From JAJRRH01 sp047638815 (GTDB taxonomy: Bacteria; Bacteroidota; Bacteroidia; Flavobacteriales_D; JABDKJ01), in the NCBI GenBank assembly GCA_047638815.1, contig JBLIMR010000002.1:1-64000 (forward strand): 64,000 bases of DNA, in the 5' to 3' direction. Below the pieces are notes generated by a model. That model was not told where the DNA came from and did no database searches. It saw nothing but the letters and a program-made list of their open reading frames with translations. A program made the translations under genes and the position numbers. Shown piece by piece: positions 45,858-54,090 of this stretch. Positions within the stretch are counted from its first letter, which is position 1; each line of letters starts with the position of its first letter.

Positions 45858-46532
45858 TTACATTTTTACATCACAAAGGTAAGTCCCGATTAATTCTCGA
45901 ACACATCCTTTGCCACCTTCTTTGGTTAATATAATATCTGACACTTCTTTTATTTCATCTACTGCGTCTGCGGGACAGGTTGCTAAGCCAACTTTTCTCA
46001 TTACGTTTAGATCGTTAATATCATCACCGATATAAGCAACATTAGACCAATTGATATTAAGTTCTTCGATCCATTTCACTAAAATATCTTCTTTAGCTTG
46101 TGTTCCAACATATACCAAGTTTATCCCCAGCATTTTGGCACGATTCTTAATAATTTCATTTTTAAATCCAGAACTAATAATACCGACATTGCCGCCTTGC
46201 TTCACAAAAGAGATAATACCCCGACCATCCTTGGTGTTAAACTGTTTCAACTCGTCACCTTTTTCCGTAAAGTACATTCCTCCTGTTGTTAGAACACCGT
46301 CCACATCGAGTATTAGTAATTTTATATCATCTCTTTTTTGCAAAGAGAGGGATAAGTTTTGAGTCAGAAGTTGATCAACAGTTAGGTTGAAAAATTGGGA
46401 AATCTTCAAAAGATCATCGACATAAACCTGAGATCCCGAAACAGATACTTTAAGATCCGAGGCCAAATCCTCATGGCTCAAACCTTTTTTCTCAAGCAGG
46501 TATTTCAGGTTTTGATCGAAGTGATTTTCCAT
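45858..46532 (-). CDS. kdsC: KdsC-like HAD phosphatase with N-terminal HTH-like segment
   Basis: A 224-residue protein. Residues 66-224 are a C0-type HAD phosphatase like KdsC, which dephosphorylates KDO 8-phosphate: nucleophile D76 and D78 in LLILDVDGVLTTGG, S120/S121 in GIISSG, K147, and D170/D171/D174 in YIGDDINDL. The first 60 residues are not part of KdsC and resemble an XRE helix-turn-helix (LLEKKGLSHEDLASDLKVS, then LLKISQFFNLTVDQLL), but the recognition-helix region is about six residues short. It may be an oligomerisation or sensing module rather than a DNA binder. It lies between DAHP synthase and fbp. Its substrate may be KDO 8-P or another sugar-acid phosphate. Confidence 0.82.
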   Translation of the reverse strand: MENHFDQNLKYLLEKKGLSHEDLASDLKVSVSGSQVYVDDLLKISQFFNLTVDQLLTQNLSLSLQKRDDIKLLILDVDGVLTTGGMYFTEKGDELKQFNTKDGRGIISFVKQGGNVGIISSGFKNEIIKNRAKMLGINLVYVGTQAKEDILVKWIEELNINWSNVAYIGDDINDLNVMRKVGLATCPADAVDEIKEVSDIILTKEGGKGCVRELIGTYLCDVKM

Positions 46533-46545
46533 TTAATAAAGGCGG

Positions 46546-47544
46546 TTAAATAATTTTTTTACCTACTGCTTGGGCAACTTTCGACAGACTACCATGAAGG
46601 TTAGAGAACTCCTCATGATTGAGTTGTTGACTAGCGTCAGACCAAGCTTTTTTAGGTGTAGGGTGAACTTCAATTAGAACGCCATCGACACCCATAGCAA
46701 CAGAGGCACGGGCCAAGTCAGGCACACCGTAGGCGTATCCCATTGCGTGACTTGGATCAAGAATAATTGGTAGATTGGTGTGCTCTTTTAAGAAACTCAC
46801 TCCACAAAGATCAAAGGTAAATCTAGTTTTGGTTTCAAAAGTTCTTATTCCTCTTTCACAAAGAATTACATTTTCATTTCCACCAGATAAAATAAATTCA
46901 GATGCCTGTACAAATTCTTGTAAGGTTGTCCCAAAACCTCTTTTTAGCAATACAGGTTTATTGGATTTTCCACATCTTCGTAAAATGCCATGATCATACA
47001 TTGATTTTGCTCCAATCTGGATAACATCCGTAAACTCAATAACATCCTCGATGTGTGTCGCATCTCTCACTTCAGTGACGATACTCATGCCAAATTTCTC
47101 TCTCATTTTAGCAAGTAGCTCTAACCCTTCTCTTCCTAAACCTTGGAAACTGTAAGGGGAAGTCCTTGGCTTAAAACAACCGGCTCTCAAAGCGTGAATA
47201 CCTAACCCATTTAAGTAAGTTGCGGATTCTGTTATCTGCGCTTCATTTTCAACTGAACAAGGACCTGCAATCACTAAAGTGTTATTCGTGTTACCACCTA
47301 TTGTGACTTTCCCAACCTTTACTTCTCGAGTTTCAGACCTGTAGTCTTTGCTAGATAGTTGAATATCCGTATTCATAGGGAAAAATTCCTCTACCTTATC
47401 ATGATACTTACTATCAAGCTCTTTCACAGCCGATCCGGTTACCAGTATTTCTTGCCCAGGCTTTATGACGTGAATTGCCTTTAGTTCTATGGCCAAATGA
47501 GCTGCCTCAGCACTAGTAATTTCTTTTTTAAGATGAATGATCAT
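46546..47544 (-). CDS. aroF: DAHP synthase, type I-beta
   Basis: A 332-residue 3-deoxy-7-phosphoheptulonate synthase, condensing PEP with erythrose 4-phosphate to open the shikimate pathway. An N-terminal ferredoxin-like regulatory domain (1-70) precedes the TIM barrel, as in the Thermotoga-type I-beta enzyme. Key motifs are VIAGPCSVEN with metal-binding C96, RAGCFKPRTSPYSFQGLG (the KPRTSP form marks DAHP synthase, not KDO8P synthase), ILDPSHAMGY, and GVDGVLIEVHPTP. There is no chorismate mutase domain. Its start overlaps the RPE-CBS stop by 4 bp, and the KdsC-like gene follows after 13 bp. Confidence 0.92.
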   Translation of the reverse strand: MIIHLKKEITSAEAAHLAIELKAIHVIKPGQEILVTGSAVKELDSKYHDKVEEFFPMNTDIQLSSKDYRSETREVKVGKVTIGGNTNNTLVIAGPCSVENEAQITESATYLNGLGIHALRAGCFKPRTSPYSFQGLGREGLELLAKMREKFGMSIVTEVRDATHIEDVIEFTDVIQIGAKSMYDHGILRRCGKSNKPVLLKRGFGTTLQEFVQASEFILSGGNENVILCERGIRTFETKTRFTFDLCGVSFLKEHTNLPIILDPSHAMGYAYGVPDLARASVAMGVDGVLIEVHPTPKKAWSDASQQLNHEEFSNLHGSLSKVAQAVGKKII

Positions 47545-48551
47545 AATTCTCCTTTGATTAAGTTTTGGAATGTAATACTTCCTTTAATATTTTTTTTAGA
47601 ATCCACTATTGGTAGGTAAAGAATCGGAAAGCTAAGACCTTTAATCAACGCTAGTAATTCTTTCACGGTGGAATTTTCTGTAATAAATTTTGGTTCTTTA
47701 TTTATTGCTTGGTCGACTGTAGCCTTGTTGAGATCTTCACTATTCATAATAAGCGCTTTTCTAACATCAGCATTACTACTTATTCCATACAGCTTTCCAG
47801 ACTCGTCAGAAACCATACAAAAGCCCATTTTATAGTGCTCAATTTTCTGCAGTAGATCAACAAAATTCAAATTTTCGTAGGATACAACAGGGCTGTTATC
47901 CAAGGAGATCATAAAGTCTTTAATTCTGAAGTCAGACTCAATTTCTCTTGATTGTAATTGTAATAATGCCTGACCTACGGAATCTTGCTTAAATAAATAC
48001 GATCCTGACACAGAGGCATAAACACCCATATTTCTTAGAATAAAAGAAACTTCCGCATTGACACCGCCATCGACATGAATTTTCTTATCGGGATGTTTTC
48101 TTCTAAACTCTCTTATTTTCTTAAAGTTGATTTTATCAAAAACACCTCCACTTTGACCTGGAACAGTAGCCATAATCAGAATAAAATCGAACATGTCTTT
48201 ATCGTAATCCTCGAATACAGATATGGGGGTGTCCGTTGTGATTGCCAATCCCCATTTAGAAGTAGAACTCTCCGGTTTAACCAGAGCTTCTTTCATATCT
48301 TCATGTTGAAAGGTCACATACTCTACGGGACATTTGTCAAGATAATCGTAATATTTCGAGGGCTTTTCTGTAATGATATGAAGGTCAACTGGAATCTCAG
48401 TTATCTTCCTTCCTAATTGAATATCCTCAAAGACTGAAAGGTTGTCATTACAATCTACATGTAATAAGTCAACACCACTTTCATCGAGTTTTTTTAGGGT
48501 CTCACTTAGGTCTTCACCTTTGTTCGAATAAATGGAAGCGGATATTTTCAT
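47541..48551 (-). CDS. Ribulose-phosphate 3-epimerase-like barrel fused to CBS domain pair
   Basis: A 336-residue fusion. Residues 1-200 resemble ribulose-phosphate 3-epimerase: probable metal ligands H31 and D33 in LLHVDCND, H58 in VDLHIIT, D161 in IHVDGGVNAE, and a phosphate-binding region with TVPGQSGGVFD. The MDG-x-FVPN loop of standard epimerases is replaced by NDNLSVF. Residues about 205-336 form two CBS motifs, a module that binds adenine nucleotides in other proteins. The fusion is unusual; KDO-pathway KdsD has a similar CBS tail on a different catalytic fold. The ATG at 48551 is chosen over TTG at 48560, which sits in a likely promoter element. It is the first gene of the unit. Confidence 0.83.
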   Translation of the reverse strand: MKISASIYSNKGEDLSETLKKLDESGVDLLHVDCNDNLSVFEDIQLGRKITEIPVDLHIITEKPSKYYDYLDKCPVEYVTFQHEDMKEALVKPESSTSKWGLAITTDTPISVFEDYDKDMFDFILIMATVPGQSGGVFDKINFKKIREFRRKHPDKKIHVDGGVNAEVSFILRNMGVYASVSGSYLFKQDSVGQALLQLQSREIESDFRIKDFMISLDNSPVVSYENLNFVDLLQKIEHYKMGFCMVSDESGKLYGISSNADVRKALIMNSEDLNKATVDQAINKEPKFITENSTVKELLALIKGLSFPILYLPIVDSKKNIKGSITFQNLIKGEL

Positions 48552-48557
48552 TGCATG

Positions 48558-48565
48558 CAAATTTA
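48558..48565 (-). promoter_or_regulatory. Candidate -7 element for the RPE-CBS operon
   Basis: The minus strand reads TAAATTTG, matching TAnnTTTG, ending 6 bp before the ATG at 48551. A start site 5-7 nt downstream would make the transcript nearly leaderless. No good -33 TTG is seen. Confidence 0.45.
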
Positions 48566-48769
48566 CGTAAGTATCTCGTTCGATAAAACGAAAAATAGGA
48601 TAATATGAAACAGTTTACTCAGGTCATTAATTGATATTATTTTCCGTTGTCACGTGATTGATTAACGTCAAAGTCACGATTATTGTATGGATTGATATTA
48701 AAAATTGCCTTATTCATCTTGTCAGGAGACTGTTCTCATATGGAACACAATGAATATCTTGAATTGTAC

Positions 48770-48777
48770 TAGCTTTG
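48770..48777 (+). promoter_or_regulatory. Candidate -7 element for the GNAT-aspartate kinase operon
   Basis: TAGCTTTG matches TAnnTTTG and lies 19 bp before the GNAT ATG. The -33 region lacks a clear TTG at standard spacing. Confidence 0.45.
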
Positions 48778-48796
48778 TCTTCAAATGGAAGTTTAA

Positions 48797-49258
48797 ATGT
48801 CAAAGGTAATTATCAGGCCAGGTAAAAGAGAGGATGTTCAAGATGTGTTGGCTCTAATATATGAACTTGCAGAATACGAGCATGCAAAAGATCAGGTCAG
48901 AATGACAGAAGAAGAACTAGTAAGGTGTGGGTTTGGAGATAAGCCCAGTTTTTCATTTATAGTGGCGGAAATTAATGGAGATTGTGTAGGGATGGCCTTG
49001 TATTACACGAAGTTTTCCACGTGGGAAGGAAATAGTATTTTTCTTGAGGATCTTATAATAAGCGAAAAACATAGAAGGCTAGGTGTTGGTCATCAACTAA
49101 TGGATAGGTTAGTAGAAATCTCCAAGGAGAAATCAAGCTCAAGATTAGAATGGCAAGTTTTGAATTGGAACAAATCTGCGATTGATTTTTATAAGAAGTA
49201 TAATGTTGCTTTTGATGATGAATGGATAAATGCACGTATAAGTTTTAATAATTCTTAA
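48797..49258 (+). CDS. GNAT-family N-acetyltransferase
   Basis: A 153-residue GNAT acyltransferase. The acetyl-CoA-binding motif A is DLIISEKHRRLGVGHQLMDRL (R/Q-x-x-G-x-G/A form RRLGVG). Motif B includes RLEWQVLNWNKSAIDFYKKY. The pattern is that of the diamine/thialysine acetyltransferase subgroup (SSAT-like), which begins with an IRPGKREDVQDVLALIYELA segment, so a small polyamine or lysine analogue is a possible substrate, by inference. It precedes the aspartate kinase gene by 7 bp, probably in one operon. Confidence 0.9.
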   Translation: MSKVIIRPGKREDVQDVLALIYELAEYEHAKDQVRMTEEELVRCGFGDKPSFSFIVAEINGDCVGMALYYTKFSTWEGNSIFLEDLIISEKHRRLGVGHQLMDRLVEISKEKSSSRLEWQVLNWNKSAIDFYKKYNVAFDDEWINARISFNNS

Positions 49259-49265
49259 AAACAAG

Positions 49266-50543
49266 ATGAGAATATTCAAGTTTGGTGGAGCTTCAGTTAA
49301 AGATGCTAAGTCGGTATTAAATTTAGTTGATATTATAAAGCATTTTTCTGGGGAAAATCTATGGGTCATAGTTTCCGCAATGGGCAAGATGACCAATAGA
49401 TTGGAGTTGGTTTTGGATGATTATTATAACGGCATAGACTATACTGCCAACTTGAAAGAGGTGGAGAATTTCCACTTGTCTATTTTGGAAGAGCTCTTCC
49501 CATTTAGGGCGGCTAGTATTTATTCAGAATTCTATGAATTAATTGATAAATTAAAGGATAAATTGTCGAAACCAAGTTCCAAAGAATACTTTAAGGAGTA
49601 CAGTACAATAGTATCTTTTGGAGAATTAATTTCGACAAAAATTGTAAGTAGTATTCTGTCTGAAAGTCACTTGGAGAATAACTGGATTGACATCCGAAAA
49701 GTAATAATGAGTGATGGCGGATATCAACAGGTTGATGTAGCGTGGGAAAAAACTCAGAAAAACATTCAAAGAATATTGAAAGCCGATGATGAAAAAAGAC
49801 ATCCGACAAAATTAAAAGTCACACAAGGTTTTATTGCCGCAAATAAAAAAAACGAGACAACCACTTTAGGAAGAGAAGGTTCAGATTTCACAGGGGCAGT
49901 ATTGGCATGGTGTTTAAATGCGCAAGATCTAACGATATGGAAAGATGTTCCTGGCTTAATGAATGCAGATCCCAAAAAATTCCCGAAAGCAGTTTTACTA
50001 AATCGAATCTCTTATCGTGAGGCATTGGAGCTGAGTTTTTATGGCGCATCAGTAATTCATCCTAAAACTATTAAGCCGCTGCAAAACAAGGGTATTCCTT
50101 TGTTGGTAAAGTCGTTCCTCGATCCAGTTAAGAATGGGACAATCATACATGAAAGAGAGGATAATGACGTTTCTACTCCATCATTTATTTCAAAAACGGA
50201 TCAAGTATTGCTATCAATTTCTCCAAGAGATTTCTCCATGGTTGTGGAGAAAAACATCAGTGATTTATACGGAATTATCTCTGAAATAGGGATCAATATT
50301 AATCTGATGCAAAATTCGGCATTGAACTTTTCAATTTGTTTTGATTCCAATGACAACAAATTAGCGTCCTTAAAAAATGCCCTAAACAAGAAGTATAAAA
50401 TGCTTTATAATGATCGTCTAGAGCTGCTGACAATAAGACACTATACAGACAATCTTGTCTTGGAATTACTAAAAGACAGGAAAATTATTTTGGAACAAAG
50501 AACAAGGCAGACCGCACGATTTCTACTTCAAGAAAAGCACTAA
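49266..50543 (+). CDS. lysC: Aspartate kinase
   Basis: A 425-residue monofunctional aspartokinase that phosphorylates L-aspartate for lysine, threonine and methionine synthesis. The N-terminal KFGGASVKDA is the kinase signature. TLGREGSDFTGAVLAWCL and DVPGLMNADPKKFPKA are the usual substrate/ATP motifs. The C-terminal part has ACT-like sequence (DLYGIISEIGININLMQNSAL), so feedback control is likely. No homoserine dehydrogenase domain is fused. It follows GNAT by 7 bp and ends 3 bp from the convergent gldD. Confidence 0.94.
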   Translation: MRIFKFGGASVKDAKSVLNLVDIIKHFSGENLWVIVSAMGKMTNRLELVLDDYYNGIDYTANLKEVENFHLSILEELFPFRAASIYSEFYELIDKLKDKLSKPSSKEYFKEYSTIVSFGELISTKIVSSILSESHLENNWIDIRKVIMSDGGYQQVDVAWEKTQKNIQRILKADDEKRHPTKLKVTQGFIAANKKNETTTLGREGSDFTGAVLAWCLNAQDLTIWKDVPGLMNADPKKFPKAVLLNRISYREALELSFYGASVIHPKTIKPLQNKGIPLLVKSFLDPVKNGTIIHEREDNDVSTPSFISKTDQVLLSISPRDFSMVVEKNISDLYGIISEIGININLMQNSALNFSICFDSNDNKLASLKNALNKKYKMLYNDRLELLTIRHYTDNLVLELLKDRKIILEQRTRQTARFLLQEKH

Positions 50544-50546
50544 AAA

Positions 50547-51131
50547 TCAGTTCCATTCTATACTATTGATCAATTGATCAATATCCTCCCTAATATAATT
50601 CACAGCAGGAGCAAGTGAATCCTCATTAGGCCGAGACCAAAAGTAGAGTGCTCCACGCAGAAAATGATTGGTACTATCTGTAATGAAGAATTGTGATGCT
50701 GAAGCAACATTGCCAGTTAGATTATAACACACACCATAAACATCATGTTCAGGGATAATTATTTTAACCTTATCAATATTGTTTGCTTTTTCATGATGTT
50801 GGTATGTTAACTTTCTTGTTGTTTCTAGGTATGTCGCAAGGTTGTTTTCAACCCTGTTGTAAGCGAGGTGAATTTTTGCTTTATGATAGGGATAGACAAT
50901 ATTGAAAAGCATAACATCGTCAGTCATAGACATCTCTTCAATCTGGCATTGATCAGATAGATCGAAGGATAGCACATCATCAAGATAATGTGAAGAGTAT
51001 TCTGGATCTACCAATTCTATTCTCATGAAACCAAGTGGCTTGGGGACAACCATATCTTCTTCACATGAAGAGATCAATAAACAGATTAGACACAGACCTA
51101 AAAGAAAACTATTTTCAAAGAACCTCTTCAT
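50547..51131 (-). CDS. gldD: Gliding motility lipoprotein GldD
   Basis: A 194-residue lipoprotein with lipidation site C23 (LLISSCEED). The mature part starts with PKPLGFMRIEL and includes YPYHKAKIHLAYN, QFFITDSTNHFLRGALYFW and the C-terminal NEDSLAPAVNYIREDIDQLI, all characteristic of GldD. GldD is required for gliding and linked to T9SS function in F. johnsoniae; the molecular role is not settled. Its start overlaps the end of gldE by 17 bp, and the mutY-ssb-gldE-gldD order is the conserved Bacteroidota arrangement. Confidence 0.95.
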   Translation of the reverse strand: MKRFFENSFLLGLCLICLLISSCEEDMVVPKPLGFMRIELVDPEYSSHYLDDVLSFDLSDQCQIEEMSMTDDVMLFNIVYPYHKAKIHLAYNRVENNLATYLETTRKLTYQHHEKANNIDKVKIIIPEHDVYGVCYNLTGNVASASQFFITDSTNHFLRGALYFWSRPNEDSLAPAVNYIREDIDQLINSIEWN

Positions 51132-52443
51132 TTCTAGTGATTTTCACTTGTTTAACTCTTCTTTTATCAGCTGCTTCAACTGTGAAAACATAGTCATTGA
51201 ACTTCACCTTCTCATTTTTCAGAGGTATTTTTTCCGCGAGCTCAATTACGAATCCAGCAATAGTATCTGCTTCACCTTTAACCTTCTCAAAATCGGCACT
51301 GTTTTCAATTTCCATTATTCTATAAAGATCAACAAGAGGGGTTGACCCTTCGAAGCTGTAGTTGTCGTCATCCAGTTTGGAATAGTTAACATCAATTTCA
51401 TCAAACTCATCAGTAATTTCGCCAACTATTTCCTCTATTACATCTTCAAGTGTTACAATGCCGGATGTGCCACCATATTCATCTACAACTATGGCAAGGT
51501 GCATTTTTCTGCTCTGAAAATCCTTTAGAAGATCATCTATCATTTTGTTCTCAGGAACAAAATAAGCATCGCGTATCAATGAATGCCAATCGAATGTCTC
51601 AAGTCCAATATGCGGTATTAAATCTTTAAGGTAGAGCACGCCTTCAACGGTATCAAACGAATCTTTGTATATTGGAATTCTCGAATGACCTGAATCAACG
51701 AAGGTCTTAATCAATTTACCAAACTCCATTTCCAAGTCGAAAGCAGTGGTTGCCGTTCTAGGCGTCATGATTTGTTTAACATTAATATTACCAAAGTTCA
51801 CGATGCCTTCGAGAATTTTTTGCTCATCTTCATCGGCATTCTGCATAGTTAACTCTAGGGCATGGCCTAATTCGTTAACGGTAATATCATTGGGTTTCTT
51901 TTTCACCCACTTATCGGTTAGTGTTCCGCTGGATAGAAGCAGAGCTATTATTGGATAAAATAGTTTTGATGTCCAGATAATTGGTTTGGACATTAGTTTA
52001 GCAAATTTCAAATTGGATGACGTAGCGTATACCTTAGGCAATACTTCACCAAACAAGAGAATAATAAAAGTAACGACACCTATTTCAACAATGAAAATTG
52101 TCAATCTGGACCATTGAACATCAATCAATAGGTCGCTCATTAAGAATGTTGATACCGTAACAATAGCAATATTGATGAAGTTATTCGCGACTAAAATTGT
52201 CGCTAGAAGTTTGGCAGGCTTGGCAAGTAAAGATAAAACCTCCTTTTCAGAACTAGAATCAGAGTTATTCAACTCATCCAATTGTTTCGGGGAGATTGAA
52301 AAGTACGCTACTTCTGAGCCCGACATCAAAGCTGACATTAGCAATAGCACAATAAGAATGGCGGAATATATCCATGTGTTGACTGTGACGATCTGTAGGA
52401 TCATCAAAAAATCATATATAAACAAAGGTTCCGGAGGTTCCAA
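51115..52443 (-). CDS. gldE: Gliding motility-associated membrane protein GldE (CNNM/CBS/CorC type)
   Basis: A 442-residue membrane protein. An N-terminal DUF21/CNNM region has about four membrane segments (SAILIVLLLMSALMSGSEVAY, and others to about 150). A CBS pair (about 210-335, MTPRTATTAFDL and VDEYGGTSGIVTLEDVIEEI) and a C-terminal CorC_HlyC domain follow. The architecture is that of HlyC/CorC transporters, and the genomic position marks it as GldE. The start is TTG at 52443, giving the acidic/proline N-terminus MEPPEP similar to family members I recall; ATG at 52404 is the alternative. It lies 26 bp after ssb and overlaps gldD. Confidence 0.94.
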   Translation of the reverse strand: MEPPEPLFIYDFLMILQIVTVNTWIYSAILIVLLLMSALMSGSEVAYFSISPKQLDELNNSDSSSEKEVLSLLAKPAKLLATILVANNFINIAIVTVSTFLMSDLLIDVQWSRLTIFIVEIGVVTFIILLFGEVLPKVYATSSNLKFAKLMSKPIIWTSKLFYPIIALLLSSGTLTDKWVKKKPNDITVNELGHALELTMQNADEDEQKILEGIVNFGNINVKQIMTPRTATTAFDLEMEFGKLIKTFVDSGHSRIPIYKDSFDTVEGVLYLKDLIPHIGLETFDWHSLIRDAYFVPENKMIDDLLKDFQSRKMHLAIVVDEYGGTSGIVTLEDVIEEIVGEITDEFDEIDVNYSKLDDDNYSFEGSTPLVDLYRIMEIENSADFEKVKGEADTIAGFVIELAEKIPLKNEKVKFNDYVFTVEAADKRRVKQVKITRNEEVL

Positions 52444-52469
52444 TCAGTGGAGTTTAGTTAAACCAAATT

Positions 52470-52913
52470 TTAAAATGGAAGATCATCCTTAATTGGATCA
52501 TCCACCTTCTGTGAATCTTTCACAGGGCTCATTTCGATGTTTTCAACGGAATCAGTTTTAGCAATCCCATCAGCGCCAGGTCTTGCACCTAAAGGTTGTA
52601 CAACATCTGCAACAATCTCGGTTGTATAACGAGTAACCCCTTCTTTGTCAGTCCAGTTCCTGGTTTTCAGTTTGCCCTCAACATATATTTGTCTGCCTTT
52701 CCCTAAATACTTTTCTACAAACTCTGCAGTTTTTCTCCAAGCCACAACATTGTGCCATTCCGTTTGCGTTATTCTTTCATTCGTTCGCCTATCCGTAAAG
52801 GTTTCTGAAGTTGCAACGGAAAAACTAGCTACCGTAGACCCTCCTTCAAGATGTCTAACTTCGGGATCCTTTCCCATGTTGCCTACAAGAATAACTTTAT
52901 TAATACCAGCCAT
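52470..52913 (-). CDS. ssb: Single-stranded DNA-binding protein
   Basis: A 147-residue SSB. The OB fold starts with MAGINKVILVGNMGKDPEVRH, continues through FSVATSETF and TEWHNVVAWRKTAEFVEKYL, and includes GKGRQIYVEGKLKTRNW. The C-terminal tail is short and ends in DDLPF, the acidic protein-interaction tip. It lies between mutY (59 bp upstream) and gldE (26 bp downstream) in the conserved Bacteroidota order. It acts in replication, recombination and repair. Confidence 0.98.
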   Translation of the reverse strand: MAGINKVILVGNMGKDPEVRHLEGGSTVASFSVATSETFTDRRTNERITQTEWHNVVAWRKTAEFVEKYLGKGRQIYVEGKLKTRNWTDKEGVTRYTTEIVADVVQPLGARPGADGIAKTDSVENIEMSPVKDSQKVDDPIKDDLPF

Positions 52914-52972
52914 TTATTTGAAATAATTTAAAGTATAAAGGTAAACTTTTTCTTGTATTAAGAAATACGCAT

Positions 52973-53989
52973 TCAAAGCAATTTGAATTCTTGGAAAAAC
53001 TTTTCAATTGGCTTAGGAACAGGAACGGTGTGCAGATCCTTTAGAGAGATATAAATTTGATTATTAACTTCTGCCGGTAATTTTTTTACACAAATGTTAT
53101 AAAACTTAAGATGAATACGCTGATGCGTCAAAAGGTGAGTCATTTCTAGCGCTACCGCAGCATCACTATAAATCATTTCCTTAGATACTATTGGCTGAAA
53201 CGAATCTATTAATGGCAGTTCGTAAAGCGAATTCCAAATATCTTTCTCTGTCCGTTTTTGGATAATAGTTTGATGAGTGTCATGAATTAAAAAGTAATTC
53301 ATGTATCTATTTTTCAGCGGCTTTTTTTTTCTAATGTTCGGTAGGTTTTGGATATTCTTTTCTTGTAACCCCATGCAATCGTGGATTATCGGACAATTTT
53401 CGCAATCAGGGTTTCTTGGAATACATTGTAGGGCACCAAATTCCATCATCGCTTGATTAAAATCACCTGGATTATATTCTCCCATTAGGTCTTGCGCATG
53501 TTTCAGGAATAGATTCCTTGTGACCGTTGATCCAATTTCAAGATCAATATTGAATATTCGGGAGATAACTCGATATACATTTCCATCAAGAACAGGTGTG
53601 GGTTGATTGAAGGCAATAGATGCAATTGCTGCAGCAGTATAATCACCTATTCCAGGCAGTGATTTCAGTTGTTTAAGTTGATTTGGAAATACCCCCTTGA
53701 ACTTTTGGCTTATAATTTTGGCGGTTTTATGTAAGTTCTTAGCTCTAGAATAATAGCCCAATCCTTGCCACAATTTCATGATGTCTTTCTCGGGAGCATT
53801 TGCTAGGTCATGTACAGTTGGAAACGATTGTAAAAACTTGATATAGTACGGCTTACCCTGTTCTACCCGAGTTTGTTGAAGAATTATTTCAGAAAGCCAA
53901 ACAAAGTATGGCTCTGTGTTTTCTCGCCAAGGTAAGATCCTTTGGTTGTCATGGTACCAATCTAAAATTAGCGATGTTTTTTTTTTCAA
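52973..53989 (-). CDS. mutY: A/G-specific adenine glycosylase
   Basis: A 338-residue base-excision repair glycosylase that removes adenine opposite 8-oxoguanine. The helix-hairpin-helix is LKSLPGIGDYTAAAIASIAF, with catalytic Asp in VLDGNVYRV. The 4Fe-4S cluster loop reads C-x6-C-x2-C-x5-C in CIPRNPDCENCPIIHDC. A C-terminal NUDIX-like domain, which recognises 8-oxoG, follows from about 225. The start codon is TTG at 53989, the only candidate before the conserved ILDWYHDNQRILPWR block. Divergent to the HU gene. Confidence 0.96.
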   Translation of the reverse strand: MKKKTSLILDWYHDNQRILPWRENTEPYFVWLSEIILQQTRVEQGKPYYIKFLQSFPTVHDLANAPEKDIMKLWQGLGYYSRAKNLHKTAKIISQKFKGVFPNQLKQLKSLPGIGDYTAAAIASIAFNQPTPVLDGNVYRVISRIFNIDLEIGSTVTRNLFLKHAQDLMGEYNPGDFNQAMMEFGALQCIPRNPDCENCPIIHDCMGLQEKNIQNLPNIRKKKPLKNRYMNYFLIHDTHQTIIQKRTEKDIWNSLYELPLIDSFQPIVSKEMIYSDAAVALEMTHLLTHQRIHLKFYNICVKKLPAEVNNQIYISLKDLHTVPVPKPIEKFFQEFKLL

Positions 53990-54031
53990 AATGTTTTCTT
54001 CTTTTCGGTTTACTCGTAAGGTTTAAAGATA

Positions 54032-54039
54032 TATCTTTG
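54032..54039 (+). promoter_or_regulatory. Candidate -7 element of the HU gene
   Basis: TATCTTTG matches TAnnTTTG; the -33 region has no TTG. A 14-bp palindrome GCCCTTTAAAGGGC at 54042-54055 lies immediately downstream, at or near the expected transcription start. Confidence 0.55.
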
Positions 54040-54090
54040 CAGCCCTTTAAAGGGCGGAAAATTTTAAAAACCACAATAAAATTCAAAAAC

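Noticed and set aside
46546..47544. KDO-8-phosphate synthase (kdsA) for the DAHP synthase gene
   Set aside because: The neighbour is KdsC-like, but the KPRTSP substrate motif and N-terminal ferredoxin-like domain indicate type I-beta DAHP synthase.
48731..48747. TGTTC/GAACA inverted repeat before the GNAT gene
   Set aside because: It has TCATATG in the centre instead of CACGTG and is one base longer than parS. It could be an operator, but there is no support.
49013..49028. parS-like TTTTCCACGTGGGAAG in the GNAT gene
   Set aside because: Only 12 of 16 positions match the palindrome and both arm ends are wrong; it is likely chance in coding DNA.
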